Source of the DNA: Cryptomeria japonica
Taxonomy: Eukaryota; Streptophyta; Pinopsida; Cupressales; Cupressaceae
Assembly: GCF_030272615.1 (NCBI RefSeq)
Contig: NC_081413.1
Span: 24,853,966-24,917,965 of the forward strand
Direction: 5' to 3'
DNA: 64,000 nucleotides
Shown: in pieces, positions 1 to 12,108 of the stretch
Numbering within the stretch: position 1 is the stretch's first letter
Layout of the letters: the number at the start of each line of letters is the position of its first letter
Notes under the pieces: model-generated
The model's input: the letters and a program-made list of their open reading frames with translations, nothing else
What the model was told of the DNA's origin: nothing
Database searches by the model: none
Position numbers and translations under genes: made by a program

Positions 1-774
1 TTGATAGTGGTTGTCATGGTCTTGAAAATTTTATCTTAATTGATTATTTTGTTGGGAGGGTTCATCATAAAAGCATGTTTAAAGAATGGATGGACAAGAC
101 TTGACTCCTTCTTGGGGTCCACCTTGATGCTCCCAAACACTTTACAAAGGGGTTTTCCTTTTTTGTTTTGCTCAAGCTAGTCACATAGAAGCTATAAATC
201 TTTGGTTTGTCTATACGTCTTTACTCATTTTCACCCCCTGGATATGAGACTTTTCATCTCAAAGGAGATAGTTTCGTGTGTCTATGTTTGGATGGAGCTT
301 CTTGGAATACCTATTCTTATGCTACAATTTTCTATCTAAAATAACAAGCTTGAACTAGGCAATGTCACTTTTGTCAAGCCAAATGATTTTCTCAACTCAT
401 TCGTAAAAGAATGTTTATATTAAAATCGATCCCTCCAAGGGCCTAAGGGAGATTGTTGAAATGCATATTGAACAAATGAAGAACACATGTTATATTATTT
501 ATGTCAACTTTCTTAACACCTATTTCAAATGTCAATCTTTGGGTCATAAGATCAAAGATTACCCTTTAGTGGTTATCATAAAAAGTCCACTCCTCATTGT
601 ATTAATGGTTCTCCTCCCAAATAGAAGAGGGTTAGTCAAGAGATGTGAGCGTAAAAATAATTGTAATGCTAGGAATGACGGTGTACCACCCAAAATATAC
701 ATTGGTAATGGTGGTTATACACCTAAAACTAGGGTCGTAATCCTTGAAAAATTCAAGATAGGGGAAAATTAGCT
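1..774 (+). pseudogene. LINE ORF1 remnant (DUF4283 / zinc-knuckle end)
   Basis: Broken reading frames give pieces typical of the nucleic-acid-binding ORF1 of plant L1-type LINEs. Around 280-310 a 'CLCLDGASW' type segment stands where DUF4283 proteins have 'VSVWVRLPGLP', and the open frame 461-772 contains YFKCQSLGHKIKDYP, a CxxCxxxGHxxxxC knuckle whose final Cys has become Tyr. After the knuckle comes a basic stretch, as in this family. Several stops and frameshifts precede the frame, so it is not functional. A second, independently decayed copy of the same segment lies at 62,860-63,190, which supports a repeat origin. The left end is cut by the window. Family assignment is by motif only. Confidence 0.55.
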
Positions 775-1782
775 TTTATTCATTCTCCAACTCCTCTCTT
801 CTAATGTCCAATATTGATCTAATAGTCAATCTGCCATTTGGAAGAAGGAAAGTATGTTCCAAAAGAAAGAAGATATAGTCTATTGATCATTCAGCTAGGT
901 AGTCTCAATGGCTTTTCAAATAATAAATCATTATAAAAAAAAGGCAATTCTTGACGAGCTAGATAGAGAGGATATGACTCTTGAGTCTTGCTAAGGATGT
1001 TTTCTTCTAGTATACTCAAGGTCCGATAGACCTTACAAAAAAATATATCCAAGATACTCGTAAAATGCTTCTAGCATTGGACAATCTCTATTTACAAGGT
1101 GTAAATTTCTAGTTTTTTGGTTTTTATTTTATGTTGTATAATCTAGCAAGCAAGCCATTTTCTATAGAAATCATGATGTATGCCTTCAAGATTACATCTT
1201 GTCAATACATATAGATCTCCTTTTTCAAGGTGATAACAAAATGATGAATTGAATTTAACCCATTACTCACTATGATAGAATCCTCTAATGAATCAAATTA
1301 AAACAAAAATAATGAATACAATGTATAAGATTACCACCCAAAATTACTCAATCATCACACCTCTTAGAAAATTATGATCTTAGTGCAAATACAAATTTCA
1401 CTTGGTAAAAAATGAACTAGCCTTGATATTACATATGTAAAATTAGATCACAAAATTAATAATATAATTTTCACATAGGTCATCCTACACTAATAAAAAG
1501 TACAATTGAACTTTCAAAATAACTACACCAAAATAGAGCCTCAATTTTTTTTAAAATAGAAATTCCTTGATATCACCTATAAGAGTTGATATTTATATAA
1601 TCACTTAAATTATTAAGCTATCTACAACTTTGTGAAGGTCTGTAAAAAGTTGTAGTAGATGTAAATAAAATTACTAAAAAGAAGAACCAAAATGAACCAA
1701 AATGGAGCCTTCAAAGATCAACACCAAACATAAGAAATCAAGTAGTGAAGGAGTCGGAGATGTAATTTGATGATGTCCTAAA
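775..1782. other. AT-rich stretch without recognisable gene
   Basis: No frame above about 60 codons and no family resemblance that I can defend. Parts up to about 1,150 could be further decayed LINE sequence continuing from the left. The stretch ends at the TSD of the solo LTR. Confidence 0.5.
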
Positions 1783-1787
1783 ATTAG

Positions 1788-2960
1788 TGTAGCATCCTTA
1801 AATTGCACCCCTTGCAATTATTGATCACATTTGGGTTCTCACCTTAGTGTTTGCGCCCCTTGGCTTGATCAAAGACCTAATTATGCTTATACATGTCAAA
1901 AACACTATCTAGCTAAAAATGCACAACACATGCCACCTTGATCCTACCCCAAAATAGGGAATGGCGCCCTTTTCCTCCTTAATGGGGACCTATTTTGGAC
2001 CCCCTGGCCTATCTCAAATTTAAAGTGGAAAAACCCCCTCCATGTCAGCTCATGTCAAAAAATTAATTTATTTTTCCTACAGGCATCTATATAAGAGGGA
2101 TTTCCCCTCTCATTTGGATATATAGGAAAAATGACTCATCATCAAACATTCAAGAGATCAAATATTCAAGCATTCAAGATCAATTGAGCATTTTTAGTCT
2201 TCCTTCAAGCTTTGGAGAAACAATAGAGTCAAGATTTCAAGCATTGAAGAGGAGATCATCATTCTAATTCATGAAGTCCTAATTTTGTGTGAAGGCAAGC
2301 AAAACTTCACAAGGAGGTATAAGCATTTCATTTTCAGTCAATTCAGCATCCCCTCAAAGAGGAGGATTTCTACTTTCAATCCTTTCAATTACATTATTTC
2401 AACCACTTCGTTAATTCCAAAACTAGGGTTTGACCTAAAGGAAAAACCCTATTCCCAACACATTTCCCTTTCCTTGTGTGTGCAGAAAGAAGGTGCGTAA
2501 CTATTCTTCAGGAATTAAGTTTTATTTGCAGAGATAGAAAAACCCTTTTTGGCGATCAGAAATTATGGAGGACCAAGTGGGTGGGCGTCCTGGTTGGAAC
2601 ACACAGTCCCTACAACTTTTGGCAGATTTTGCAGAGCAGCTCCGAATCATCTCAAACATCTCAGATCCAGGTGCATGATGAAATCCCGAACTTACAACTC
2701 ACTGTTTTCTCATATTTGTCTTTATTTCCAGCACTTAGTCTTAATTCAACTATTCAACTTACAAAAGAGGCTCAGCCACATTCTATTTCAATCAATCTAC
2801 TTAATAGTCAACCCTAATCTGATTAGTGACTGAATCTAGGGGATTTTCCCCTTCTTTTGAATGTAAAGACATGTCCTATCACCCAAACTGAAAATAGGTG
2901 ATTTGGTGATTTCTCCTTCTATGTTGCAAATTGCCAAGTCACCTAATTTTCCCCTTTACA
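1788..2960 (+). mobile_element. Solo LTR (1,173 bp) with 5-bp TSD
   Basis: The segment begins TGTAGCATCC and ends CCCTTTACA, so it has the canonical TG...CA ends with TGTA/TACA inverted tips. It is flanked by the identical 5-mer ATTAG at 1,783-1,787 and 2,961-2,965. A plus-strand TATATAAG at 2,088-2,095 fits an LTR promoter and sets the orientation. No primer site or coding region follows, so this is best read as a solo LTR left by LTR-LTR recombination. Open frames inside (2,285-2,833) are chance frames in the R/U5 part. I do not recognise the family. Confidence 0.7.
2088..2095 (+). promoter_or_regulatory. TATA box of the solo LTR
   Basis: TATATAAG followed by a purine-rich GAGGGA, about 300 bp into the LTR. 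This is a usual place for the U3/R promoter. Confidence 0.5.
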
Positions 2961-3143
2961 ATTAGTAGATACAATAATTACATTTTTAGGGATATTACCT
3001 ATCTAGTCAACTAAATTTAGTAGATTGTTATCTAGACTATGAAATCGCTAGCTACAATTTTGGAACCATTTTGAATTTTAAAAAAAATCCTATATAGGCA
3101 TAGTAGGTTGTTTTAATAGTTATATCATCTAATATGATCTATC

Positions 3144-3764
3144 TCTTGGCATTTGATGTTCGGGTGATGCTCCGGTGGAGATTGGTGGTTCCTAATGCTT
3201 CTAGATTCTTAGGAGTTGTCACTGATGGAAACTCAACCTACTGATCTGATTCGGTATGAATTTTTGGCTATTTGGATGTCTTGGATAAAGTATTCCTGGA
3301 TTAAGACTATCAGTGCTCAGTTACAGTGGATCATTTTGCACTTAATCGGAACTGATTTTTGGCATAATCAGATGTTATTTTCTAGTTCACTACTTATTGT
3401 AATCAGTTTGTAACTTCTATAAAGCAGTGAGCATTCCTCTGGGTTGTTGCCTTGTTTTTGTGATTGAGCAATGAGCTCTAGGCAGTGTGCTTGAATTCAA
3501 GTGCATTCCCCTTATGTAATATTGTTTTTCTACTGGCCATAGTGAAATAATATTGTGGGTTCAAATCCTACTATATTTTTTCCCATTGGGGTTTCCACGT
3601 AAAAATATTGGTGTTATGGTTGCATGGTTATTTGTTTTGTGTTGTTGCAAATTACCTTTTTTCTTATGCATCCGGTGGTTAAAGAATCAGAATAACAAGT
3701 TTAAAAATTTTAGAATATTGATTCACCACCCCCCCCCCTCTCTTAGTGTTCATGGATTTCAAAA
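3144..3764 (+). repeat. 5' LTR of element D (internally deleted)
   Basis: Aligns with 42,763-43,934 at both ends but is 621 bp against 1,172 bp. The missing ~545 bp corresponds to about 42,940-43,487, with short CAG/TTAG similarity at the break. The first base pair is TC instead of TG (a mutation). A TATAAAG box at 3,418-3,424 has a matching TATAAGG at 43,589-43,595 in the other LTR. In the first ~165 aligned bases I count about 23 mismatches (roughly 14%), so the insertion is old. Confidence 0.75.
3418..3424 (+). promoter_or_regulatory. TATA box in the D 5' LTR
   Basis: TATAAAG in the LTR, aligned with TATAAGG at 43,589-43,595. Conservation of place in both LTRs supports a promoter role. 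Confidence 0.4.
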
Positions 3765-3765
3765 A

Positions 3766-3778
3766 TTGGTATCAGAGC
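3766..3778 (+). other. Primer-binding site of element D
   Basis: TTGGTATCAGAGC is complementary to the 3' end of plant initiator Met-tRNA, the usual primer of copia-type reverse transcription. It starts one base after the LTR end. Confidence 0.8.
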
Positions 3779-3832
3779 CTAGTTCATCTGAGGAAGCCTA
3801 ACCATTTGAGGAAGGTCTAGGAGATTGAGTCA

Positions 3833-4909
3833 ATGGATTCCAGTTTACAGGGACAACTTTGCGTGGCACTTGAGGATCTTGATGTGGAAAGAAATGAAAT
3901 AACTTCCTTAAAGAGAAACTTGAATGCAGCTGAAGACTTCATTAAGGATTTGAGAGAACAAGTCAACACTTCAAGAGACAAGAGGAAAAATTTGATGGAC
4001 AAGCTGAAGGAGAAACAAGAACAAAGCATTGAAGACCAAAGAAAAATTGATGAATGTGAAAAGATTGCTAGAGAGAATGTTGTATTGAAGAATGAGATGC
4101 AATCCATTGTGATGAAGCTGACTAAGGAGATTTAAGACCGGAAGAAGAATGAAGAAATTTTGACTCAATCATTGAAAGAAATATCAGATGAATGCTAAAG
4201 ACTTACCTATGAGAATGATCAATTGAAGCTTGAGTTGATGAAATCAAGGAATGATAGACAAGAACTTGAAAGACAGATTGTTGCCTTAAGAGATGAACTT
4301 GCTACTGCAAATGAATATAAAGACAAATTTAGTGCTAGCTCAGCAAGGTTTGATGAGATGCCAGAAAATTAGAGACATGGAAAGGACACAAGAGGAATTG
4401 GATATGAGAAAGGAGAATCCTTCGATTTCGGACAAAGCAATGCAAAGCCAAATCATCAAAGAGAAAGAATCCTCTCGTAAGACAGCCTAATACTTATAAA
4501 TTCAATGGTAGATGTTATACTTGCAATAGATTTGGTCATATGAAAAATCAATGCAAAAGTAGGATGAATAATGGAATGATGAATAACATGATGAACAATG
4601 TTCCTACCTTTACCGGACAATGTTTCAAATGCAACAATTTTGGTCACAAGTCAAACATGTGTAGAATGATGAATAACTTTTAAAATAAGAGATTTTTTTG
4701 CATGTGGGATGTTTGGACATATCTCTAACCAATGCAGGATGAGACCAAATCAGATGAATTTCAAACCTATGTAGAGAAATGTTGTTTGACAGGCATGCAA
4801 CAAGCCAAGTCACATTGCAAGGTATTGCAGAAGCAACAATAATGATCCAGTCAACAAAGGCAAATCGGGTAAAAAAGTCAAAGAAAAAGTAAATGAATCA
4901 TCAACATAA
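3833..4909 (+). pseudogene. gag of element D: coiled coil plus four zinc knuckles
   Basis: The start ATG at 3,833 (MDSSLQGQLC) is the first after the primer site. About 180 codons of heptad-like Leu/Lys/Glu-rich sequence (3,850-4,350) predict a long coiled coil. Zinc knuckles follow: CYTCNRFGHMKNQC (about 4,515), CFKCNNFGHKSNMC (about 4,621), a third with its first Cys lost (FFACGMFGHISNQC, about 4,688), and a fourth in another frame (CNKPSHIARYC, about 4,797). Between knuckles one and two is a Met/Asn repeat (NNGMMNNMMNN). Stops at 4,133 and 4,196, others in the tail, and at least two frameshifts mark it as dead. The layout equals the gag of element B and of block A, though the sequence is diverged. 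Role: RNA-binding capsid protein. Confidence 0.7.
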
Positions 4910-5384
4910 GAAAATATTGGTATGCGAAGAATGGATCCACACCTGAATCCAATGATGGAACCTCATACGGTAACTAGGGCTTTTTGGCCTTAGAGGGAGT
5001 TTTACATGCAGATTAATAGAACCCCCTCTTTGATGATCTATAACCGATTTTGGTAGGTTGCAAAAGATTTAAATCATGTATGCAGATGTTATCCGAAAGA
5101 TCCGATGGAGAATTGAGGCTCCAATAAGCAATTTCATAAAAATCAAGGTAACCAGTTGAAGCATTTATTACAACGTAGAATTAGGTTTTCAGAGGTTAAA
5201 AAGGCATTTCAAAGGTTTATTTTCACAATGCGATCAAGAGAAAAGAGTAGTGCAGCGAAGAGATGAGATTTGGCAATCTAAATCAATCTTGTAGCGATCC
5301 AAAAGAGATTTTTTGCACCTAGTTGAATCGAAAGGTATTCATCTGTTTTGTGAAGCTATCCGTTTTCAAACCCTAAATTCAAAA
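4910..5384. other. Spacer between gag and ORF2 of element D
   Basis: Noncoding leader between the two genes of element D. The corresponding gag-ORF2 spacer is about 540 bp in element B (25,485-26,025 on the minus strand). No splice or promoter signal stands out. Confidence 0.4.
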
Positions 5385-5747
5385 ATGGCATCCACATCCA
5401 AAATTTCTACCCCATTGGTTGTTGAGATTAAGGATAGGGCTAGATCTATTTTCAAGAAACACCCCTTCAAGTCTATCGAAGATTATCCAAAAGGAGTATT
5501 TTCTTCGGTACCCTATGACATTTTTCCCAACGAGGATCTCAAGGCATTCATCCATTGTTATCTTGAGGAGTATTGTAGTGCTGATATGTTGTCCCTGTAC
5601 AACAAACATTTGGTGGATAGCTTGGGGAACCTTAAACCAGAATATTAGAATCTGCAGGACAAGGGTTTTGCATAGTTCATCCATTTTCCATTATTTGATG
5701 AAGCAGAATGGATCCAATATGTCCTCAACCGAGTCCATGATATTAAG
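5385..5747 (+). pseudogene. ORF2 of element D, N-terminal part
   Basis: ATG at 5,385 (MASTSKISTP) opens a frame that runs with two stops (5,646-5,648 and one just after) to the junction with block A. It is related to the start of ORF2 in element B: the spacing from the Met is similar, and WIQYVLNRVHD here aligns with WVKFVLSRVPD in B. It is rich in charged and aromatic residues with no known catalytic motif. It continues at 13,428 and again at 41,412. About 500 bp of coding sequence expected from B between this part and the next are missing, replaced by block A. Function unknown. Confidence 0.6.
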
Positions 5748-8700
5748 CCAATAGTGATATTAAGCCATCAAGAGTGCTTCCCTCTTGTGTAGTTGATAGG
5801 CATGTAGCTCGGTTAATCTGCTCTTGAACTGATGAGAGATGAGGAAGGAATAATGTCTGGAGGGTCATTATATCCATCCTGATCTTATGCTCTTCATTTC
5901 TGAGTTCTAATTATTGAGCCATGAGTTGTTGAATCTTGGTATAAAACTTATGAACTGAATTAGGCTCGGTGGTCAACTTAGTTGAGAGATCAGTGATCTC
6001 TTTCTCAATTGCATCAGTTTTATTCTTGATATCTTTAATGAATAAGGAAAATGTACAAAGTTTCTGAAATAAATAAAGAATATGCTTGAGTTGAGGGGAC
6101 AACTCAGCAATGAATTTGACAAGCTTTACTTTTCCTATAGCGAGAGATTTTTGTACCTCTTCTATCATCTTTGCAGTAAGCTCTTTATCTTTTAGCTTGC
6201 TCAAGTACTCAGATGCATCAACTCCAGATGTTTCTATTTGAGTAAGGATTTCATCTAGTTGAATGTGGATGGCTGCATCGGTTGACACTATTGCTGAAGG
6301 TAGCATATCTGGTGTCTTTACCTTTTGTAGTACTTTATTCTTCTTTTGAATGGCCAACTATTTTTCTTGTTCGGCCTTTGCTTTGCATAGTTCACCGAAA
6401 TCAATAAGTGCTTGCCCTTTTAATTTTGAGATATCCACATTGGGCAACACTATCGGTTTAGTTAAATCAACTTTGAAACTATGCTTCCTCACCTTCTTCT
6501 CTTTACCTTTGATTAGTTGTACTAAGACAAGTGCTTGTGAGGCTTGTTGACCCTCGGTAGGTTGCTCTGTAGATGCAACACTTTGGTCGGTTCCTGTAGC
6601 CGTTCTACTGTCCTTGGGTGTCTCGGTACTAGGGGTCTCAGCTATAACATTTGTAGTGCTTGATGGTGCTTGAGATGTCTGCTCTTTAGTTGTATCTTCT
6701 GCTGCTTCAGACTTGTGAGCTTCAGTGCCTTGTTCTGTATCCTTAGGAGCTTCGGTGGAGACAGGTGGCTTGACCGACGGATAAGGCTGAACTTGTTCTA
6801 AGATGGATTCACTAGATACAAGTTTTGCATAGGTAGTGCCTTCAATCATTTCCTACTCCGGTGCTTCTACATCCATGACATCTTCATCAATTTGAATAGT
6901 GTCAGTTGGGTCTTGCTTGGTAGCATCAGGACCTTGCTCGGTGACATCAGGATCTTGCTCGGTGACATCAACAATTTAAACTTGAGATTGTTCACCGACA
7001 TCCTTTAGTTTGACTATTTCTTGCCACTTGGCTTTTGTCTCATTTTCCACATCAATGTATAGCCCATTCATCAATTTTAAAGCTCTCTATTTGACAAGTA
7101 ATTTAGAATTGTATGTTGTCAAATGCTCCTTAATTTCTGCTATAGACATATTAGGAAATAAATGGACTAGACTTCTTTCTCTTATTTGTTTCTCTGAGTC
7201 CATTGCATATTTCCATTTGTTATCAATATGTAAGTATAATTCATTCGGAAGTGACTTTACTAGTTCTAATGGAAATAGCCGAAACTTTAGAAGTGTGCAG
7301 ATGACAGCTTCTTCAATATGTCGCTTCTCATCATTATTCCTAGTCTCATACTTGACATATCTAAATCCTGCAAATCCACCATATTCTTTAAGATTGGCAC
7401 AAAAATTTTCAACACTATGAATATTTACCTTCTTGGTTTTTACAATCTGAAATTTGTTTGCATCATCAGATTCTGTATCATTACACTCTTTTGCCAAAAT
7501 GATTCTTCGAGTAGATTTCTTTTAGGTCTTGGTTACCTTGGGTGCAGTAACACTCTTTTGTTTCTTACTCGATGATGCATTTGATGCTCTAGTGTTAGGT
7601 CTCTGTGTTGGTGGAGTCGGTAGGGCCTTTGAAATGTCCTGTTTCTTCTTTTTCAAAACTTTACCCTTAGGAAATTTGGTACTTAATGTTATTGCTGCCT
7701 CTTGAGATTCTGATTCCTCTTCAGTAATGGCAAGAGTGCCTTTGACAGGTGTAGAGGAGGATTCTTCTCCGAATTTCTTAGATAAAACCTTTATCATTTT
7801 TGTAGCCTTGGGTACTACAATGCTCATTTTTACTTTTTCCTTCACCTCTTCATATGTTCCATATCTTAGTTTGGTAGCATGCCTTGGCAATGATAGATAG
7901 GCATCAATTTGTTGTTGTGTTATATCATAGTCAATCTCATAACCCATTGGTGGAAAATATTGAGTCCTTGGTTCAACAGCATTCATATAACAGTAATCGG
8001 TGTCTACCTCAAAACATATGTCATCCTTATATTTATCTACCAACTGTGGTGGAATCTGGTACCTGTTGTGCATCTTCTCTTGAAATTTGCTGAAATAGTC
8101 ATCCATGATATCATTAAAATTATCTCCCAGTTTCTTGATAAAATCATTGATTTCATGGGTGATAGGTCGGTGTAGCTCCCAAACTACTTTGCCGACTGAG
8201 GGAAAGAACTTCTCAAAGTAGAAAAACATGCATACAAGAAGTGAACCAACTTCAATGTATTTGCCGAGTTGTTCTTCTTTGGCTTCCTTATTCTGTTCAG
8301 GTTCTCAAGCAAGTTCTTCAGTAGCATTTCACATAAATCTACTTTGATTCCCTTTTTCACTATTTTATAGGCTAAGTCAACTGTGGCACATGGTACACTG
8401 TTTTCCCTTCCTGATTGGAAGAAACAGTAACCAATTACTCTAATTGCAAATTTAAGTTCCACATCAGTGACATTGTTCAATTTCAGTCCTCGGTAATCAG
8501 ATTCTACTCCAGTTAGACTGATTAGCTCCTTCTGTGATATCATTTTCTGTGCTCTTGCATGATCATAGATAGGATACCCGATGATCACATGAATGATTTC
8601 CTTGGTGATTTTGAATGGTTGCTCCTCCAGCCACATAAAATCATCATGAACTCTGCTTAAAACAAACTTAACCCACTAGGGTTTGAACACATAGGGATAG

Positions 8701-8987
8701 GCTAGGGCTTCAATTAATCCCCTGATTTTGATATGTTCGAACTTGCTATCCATTTTGCCATCAGTACAAAGTTCATCATATGTGTCACTAATCTCAACAT
8801 GACCAAGTTCTTCAATAAGGCATTTGGTGAAGGATCTAACATCTTCGACTAACAAGACTCAATCATGGATGAGTGAAACTGCAGTTTTGTCATTCGGTTC
8901 AGAGGCGACTTTAGGAGTCAAACAGTACTTTAGCGAGGGCTTCTCCACATTCTTGACAACTACGGGATCTTGGATCTTCGGTGCCAT
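5748..8987 (-). pseudogene. ORF2 of the B family, copy in block A
   Basis: Reads leftward from ATG 8,987 (MAPKIQDPVV) for about 1,080 codons, truncated at the left border of the block in '..STLDGLISL'. Long open stretches are 8,184-8,636, 7,522-8,229, 7,087-7,497, 6,358-6,849 and 5,911-6,357. They are separated by single stops or by frameshifts (for example near 8,230, where the frame changes at the FYFEKFFP segment). Order along the protein: conserved N-terminal region with WVKFVLSRV; a central part with WELHRPITHEI and PPMGYEIDYDI; a Lys/Ser-rich basic linker; an acidic Thr/Glu/Pro linker; a C-terminal coiled coil. No RT, protease or integrase motif. Frame is preserved apart from these lesions. 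Function unknown; possibly a structural or RNA/DNA-binding partner of gag. Confidence 0.65.
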
Positions 8988-9531
8988 TGAAGATTTTAGG
9001 TAAAAACTTAGCAAACTTTCCTTAGGGTTTGACGGTTTACAAACGACTGACGCTTCACACTCGGTAGATAATAGCAATTTGACAAGATCGGTAACTAGCT
9101 TAACAGTGTGAATAGATTTGATGTAAATACCTTGAAATTTGCTCTGAATGAAGTTTGATCGCCTTGATTCGCTCTGCTCTGCTCTCTTGAAAACTTGGTG
9201 AATGAAAATGACCGCAAAAATACCTTTAAGTACAAAATACCTTATCGGGCTCCGTGCGAGTTCAGTCAAAACACTAAATGCACTCGGTTCTCCTTTAACC
9301 GATTTACTCCCTTTTTTCATTTTAACCGAGTAACCAAATTTCCTTCATTAACCAACTTGACAGGCTTCCTGTATACACCGACTTGACAGGCTTCCTGTAA
9401 AGTACTTTTGATAGAATTTCAAACTTACAAATGCATCTTAACTATGCAGATTTTTGAATTTTGTACATAATAGAATAGGAACTGTTATGATTTAACCTTT
9501 AGAGAATGCAATCCCTTCATACCTTTTCTAA
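8988..9531. other. gag-ORF2 spacer in block A
   Basis: Copy of 25,485-26,025. It contains a short direct repeat of ACCGACTTGACAGGCTTCCT near 9,350-9,400 that is present in both copies. No gene. Confidence 0.4.
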
Positions 9532-10884
9532 TTAATTTGGAATAGGTGCACCTAACTTGGTAGGTAAGGTGCTTTCTTCATCTGACATGATTTCCTTCTT
9601 TTTCCAAATCATCTTAAATTTTTCTTTTATCTCTTCACTGTCTCTTCTAGGTTGATCTCTGCAATCTCCAGCTAAATGTCCAACTTTGTGACAATGAAAA
9701 CATGACATACCAGGATTTCTCCATGATCTTCAGTTGTTCATTCCAAACCTTATAAAACAGTTGGCACTAATATGTCCATATCTTCCACAACATTTGCACC
9801 ATATCCTTGTATTGTAATCCCATGGTACTGCTGCATATTGTTGGTAAGGATCTCTGTAAGTTCTGTAACCTCTAGTGTATGCTCGGTGTGGACACCGCAT
9901 GTAGTTCTTTTGCTTAGACTAGCACTTCTCGGTACTATGTCCATATCTATTGCAGTTTCTACAAAACCCTTTGAATTTTGCCTTATGATAGTTGTTAACA
10001 GACTTTGTCCTACATTGATTAGATGTGTGACCATATTTATTGCAATTGTAACAATATCCATTGTACTTAGTGATATTTGGTTGCTTACCTTTTCTAATCT
10101 GGCATATGTTGGCAGTATGACCTTGATTTCCATAGTAGTAGCAAATAGGCTTCTTCCTTTTGATGTTATTCCTGTTTCTAGCTTGCTTTGATGATTCTCC
10201 TCTCTCGGTAGTATGAATTCCTTTCTCAGTTGATTCTTTTCCTTTGTAACCGAGTTCTGCATCTTTGTTGGGTCTTCTTGTATTCAGTTGCTCATCCAAC
10301 ATCTTTGATGCATCATAACTCTTCTTCAATGTTTCTTTGGATTTATTCTCTGTTTCAACTTCATCAGTCAACCTTGATACTTCAAGTTTCAATGCTTGAT
10401 TTTCATCATTCTTTAGAATTGCTTCATGATGTGCATAACCTAGTTGATCTGTCATATTTTGTTGAATCCCAGTTAACCTTATGATTTCATCATTCTGATC
10501 AGATACTAAGACTTCAAGTTGTTGTTTCTCTCTTTGTAGATCTCTTTCTTTATCCTCTACTATCCTCAATGCATCTAGGTTTTCATTCATCTGTGTACTA
10601 AAATGTTCATGTTCTCTTTTCATTGTTTTTAGTTGATCACCCAATGCTTTGTTCTTTTCTTTCAACACTCCAATCATTTCTTCAGTTTCTTTAGATATAT
10701 TGTTCTTAGATGATGTCTCAATTTGTTCCACTAACTCTTGAGAATCCTGTAAGTCATCAGATAATCTTCTTCTTACTTTCAGAGATTTTTGCATTTGCCT
10801 TTGCATGTCTGCAATCACTTGATTTGCATGATCCAACTCTTCTTGCAGATTCACAATCCTCTGAGATTGTTTATAGCCTTTCAT
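9532..10884 (-). pseudogene. gag of the B family, copy in block A
   Basis: ATG at 10,884 (MKGYKQSQRIV) to TAA at 9,532, 451 codons, exactly the length in element B. The N-terminal ~200 residues form a strongly charged coiled coil. Five zinc knuckles follow: CYYYGNQGHTANIC (second Cys replaced by Tyr), CYNCNKYGHTSNQC, CRNCNRYGHSTEKC, CKCCGRYGHISANC and CFHCHKVGHLAGDC, between about 10,145 and 9,660. Only two in-frame stops interrupt it: a TAG right after STEKC at about 9,919 and a TGA in a position that reads as Trp in '..NN*RSW'. Five knuckles is many for a retrotransposon gag (one or two are usual). Role: capsid/nucleocapsid-like, RNA binding. Confidence 0.75.
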
Positions 10885-10932
10885 TGATAAGATCTTTCTC
10901 TTTAGGTAGTTAAACCCTTTTCCAAGATTCAC

Positions 10933-10945
10933 GCTCTGATACCAA
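10933..10945 (-). other. Primer-binding site, block A copy
   Basis: On the minus strand TTGGTATCAGAGC, complementary to initiator Met-tRNA, one base from the LTR end at 10,947. Confidence 0.8.
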
Positions 10946-10946
10946 T

Positions 10947-12108
10947 TGTTAGGCCCAATATGGAAAGCTAATGTACTGAGAGAGGAGGGGTGAATCAGTA
11001 CTCCAAAACCTTTCTTTAATAATAACCTTACTGTTATGCATAAACAAAATGGTGTAGTAACATAAAATAATGTTAAAACAAACAGATAACAATCATACAT
11101 GATTCACTCCATAACACATATATTTTGGTCACGTAGAAACTCTTGGTTAGAGAGAAAAACTACGGTGGGGATGGCACCCACAACTTCACTACTGCAATAA
11201 TAAAGATTCTCGGTTAGAGCTACATTTAGCTATTTATGATCTAGCTTACCCTATTAGGAATAACAAGATCTATTAGATCTACCTTGCTAAAGGATTTTAC
11301 AACATTTATTCTGAATGCTGCACCTTGTTAGAGACTTTACAATTTATAGACTTGGTTAGAGTCTTTTACCCTATTAAAGGTTTCTCTTTCAACTCCATAA
11401 TATTACAATAAAATCATTACAAACATCTTCAACTTTACATCTGAAATGTTATAGCAGATTCTATGTGCTCAGAATAAGATTACCTTGCTTATAGCATACC
11501 TCAGTAACTCATATAGTAACTCGGTAAACCCTTCTGTTTATTCTATTCTTCGACTATTCTCTGAAAATCTTCTCGGTGACCTCTGTGTCTCTATAACAGT
11601 CTTCCCTTCATACATATATGCACAAACCTTGCTCTTAAGTCATGCTGTATAAATAGATCTCTTAAAACGGTGATCTAATTCATTGCTTTGATCTTACAAA
11701 CAAGATTCCTCGAATGAATAACTAAACAAAATATTTCATTGGTTAGATTGACCTCGCAATCATACACAATCTTCTAGTGCATTTCCCAATGTAATAACGG
11801 TTAGATGTGCCTCAATCTTGTAACACATTCTCATATGCATGTCCAGGTTCAATGTATCTGGTAACATGTTTCACTCGGTGAATATCAGCTCGGTGTGTTA
11901 ACTTTACTGCTCGGTAGCCATAAAAAGATACTCGATAGACAGCTCGGTGTATACTGCATTCTGTGACTGTTTTCTTCTATAACCGTCTAGACTGTGCATA
12001 CCGACTTCTCTATTTATACCAACTACATGATCCATTAGTGCTAACCGACTAGAATATAAAGTATGACTTTGAATACAAAAACTAATGGCAACTTGATAAG
12101 TAGTAACA
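10947..12108 (-). repeat. 5' LTR of the B family, block A copy
   Basis: 1,162 bp, reading on the plus strand TGTTAGGCCC...AGTAGTAACA. It matches the two LTRs of element B (20,602-21,755 and 27,441-28,594). On the minus strand a TATAAATAG box lies at 12,010-12,018, about 90 bp into the LTR. Confidence 0.85.
12010..12018 (-). promoter_or_regulatory. LTR TATA box (B family)
   Basis: TATAAATAG on the minus strand. The same place reads TATAAATAG at 21,657-21,665 in the 3' LTR of B and TATAAACAG near 28,497-28,505 in its 5' LTR. Transcription would start about 30 bp further on and run toward gag. Confidence 0.55.

Noticed and set aside
9772-10191. 139-codon plus-strand frame (and its twin at 26,266-26,685)
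   Set aside because: Antisense shadow of the B-family gag; the gag frame has zinc knuckles and preserved length, this one has no motif.
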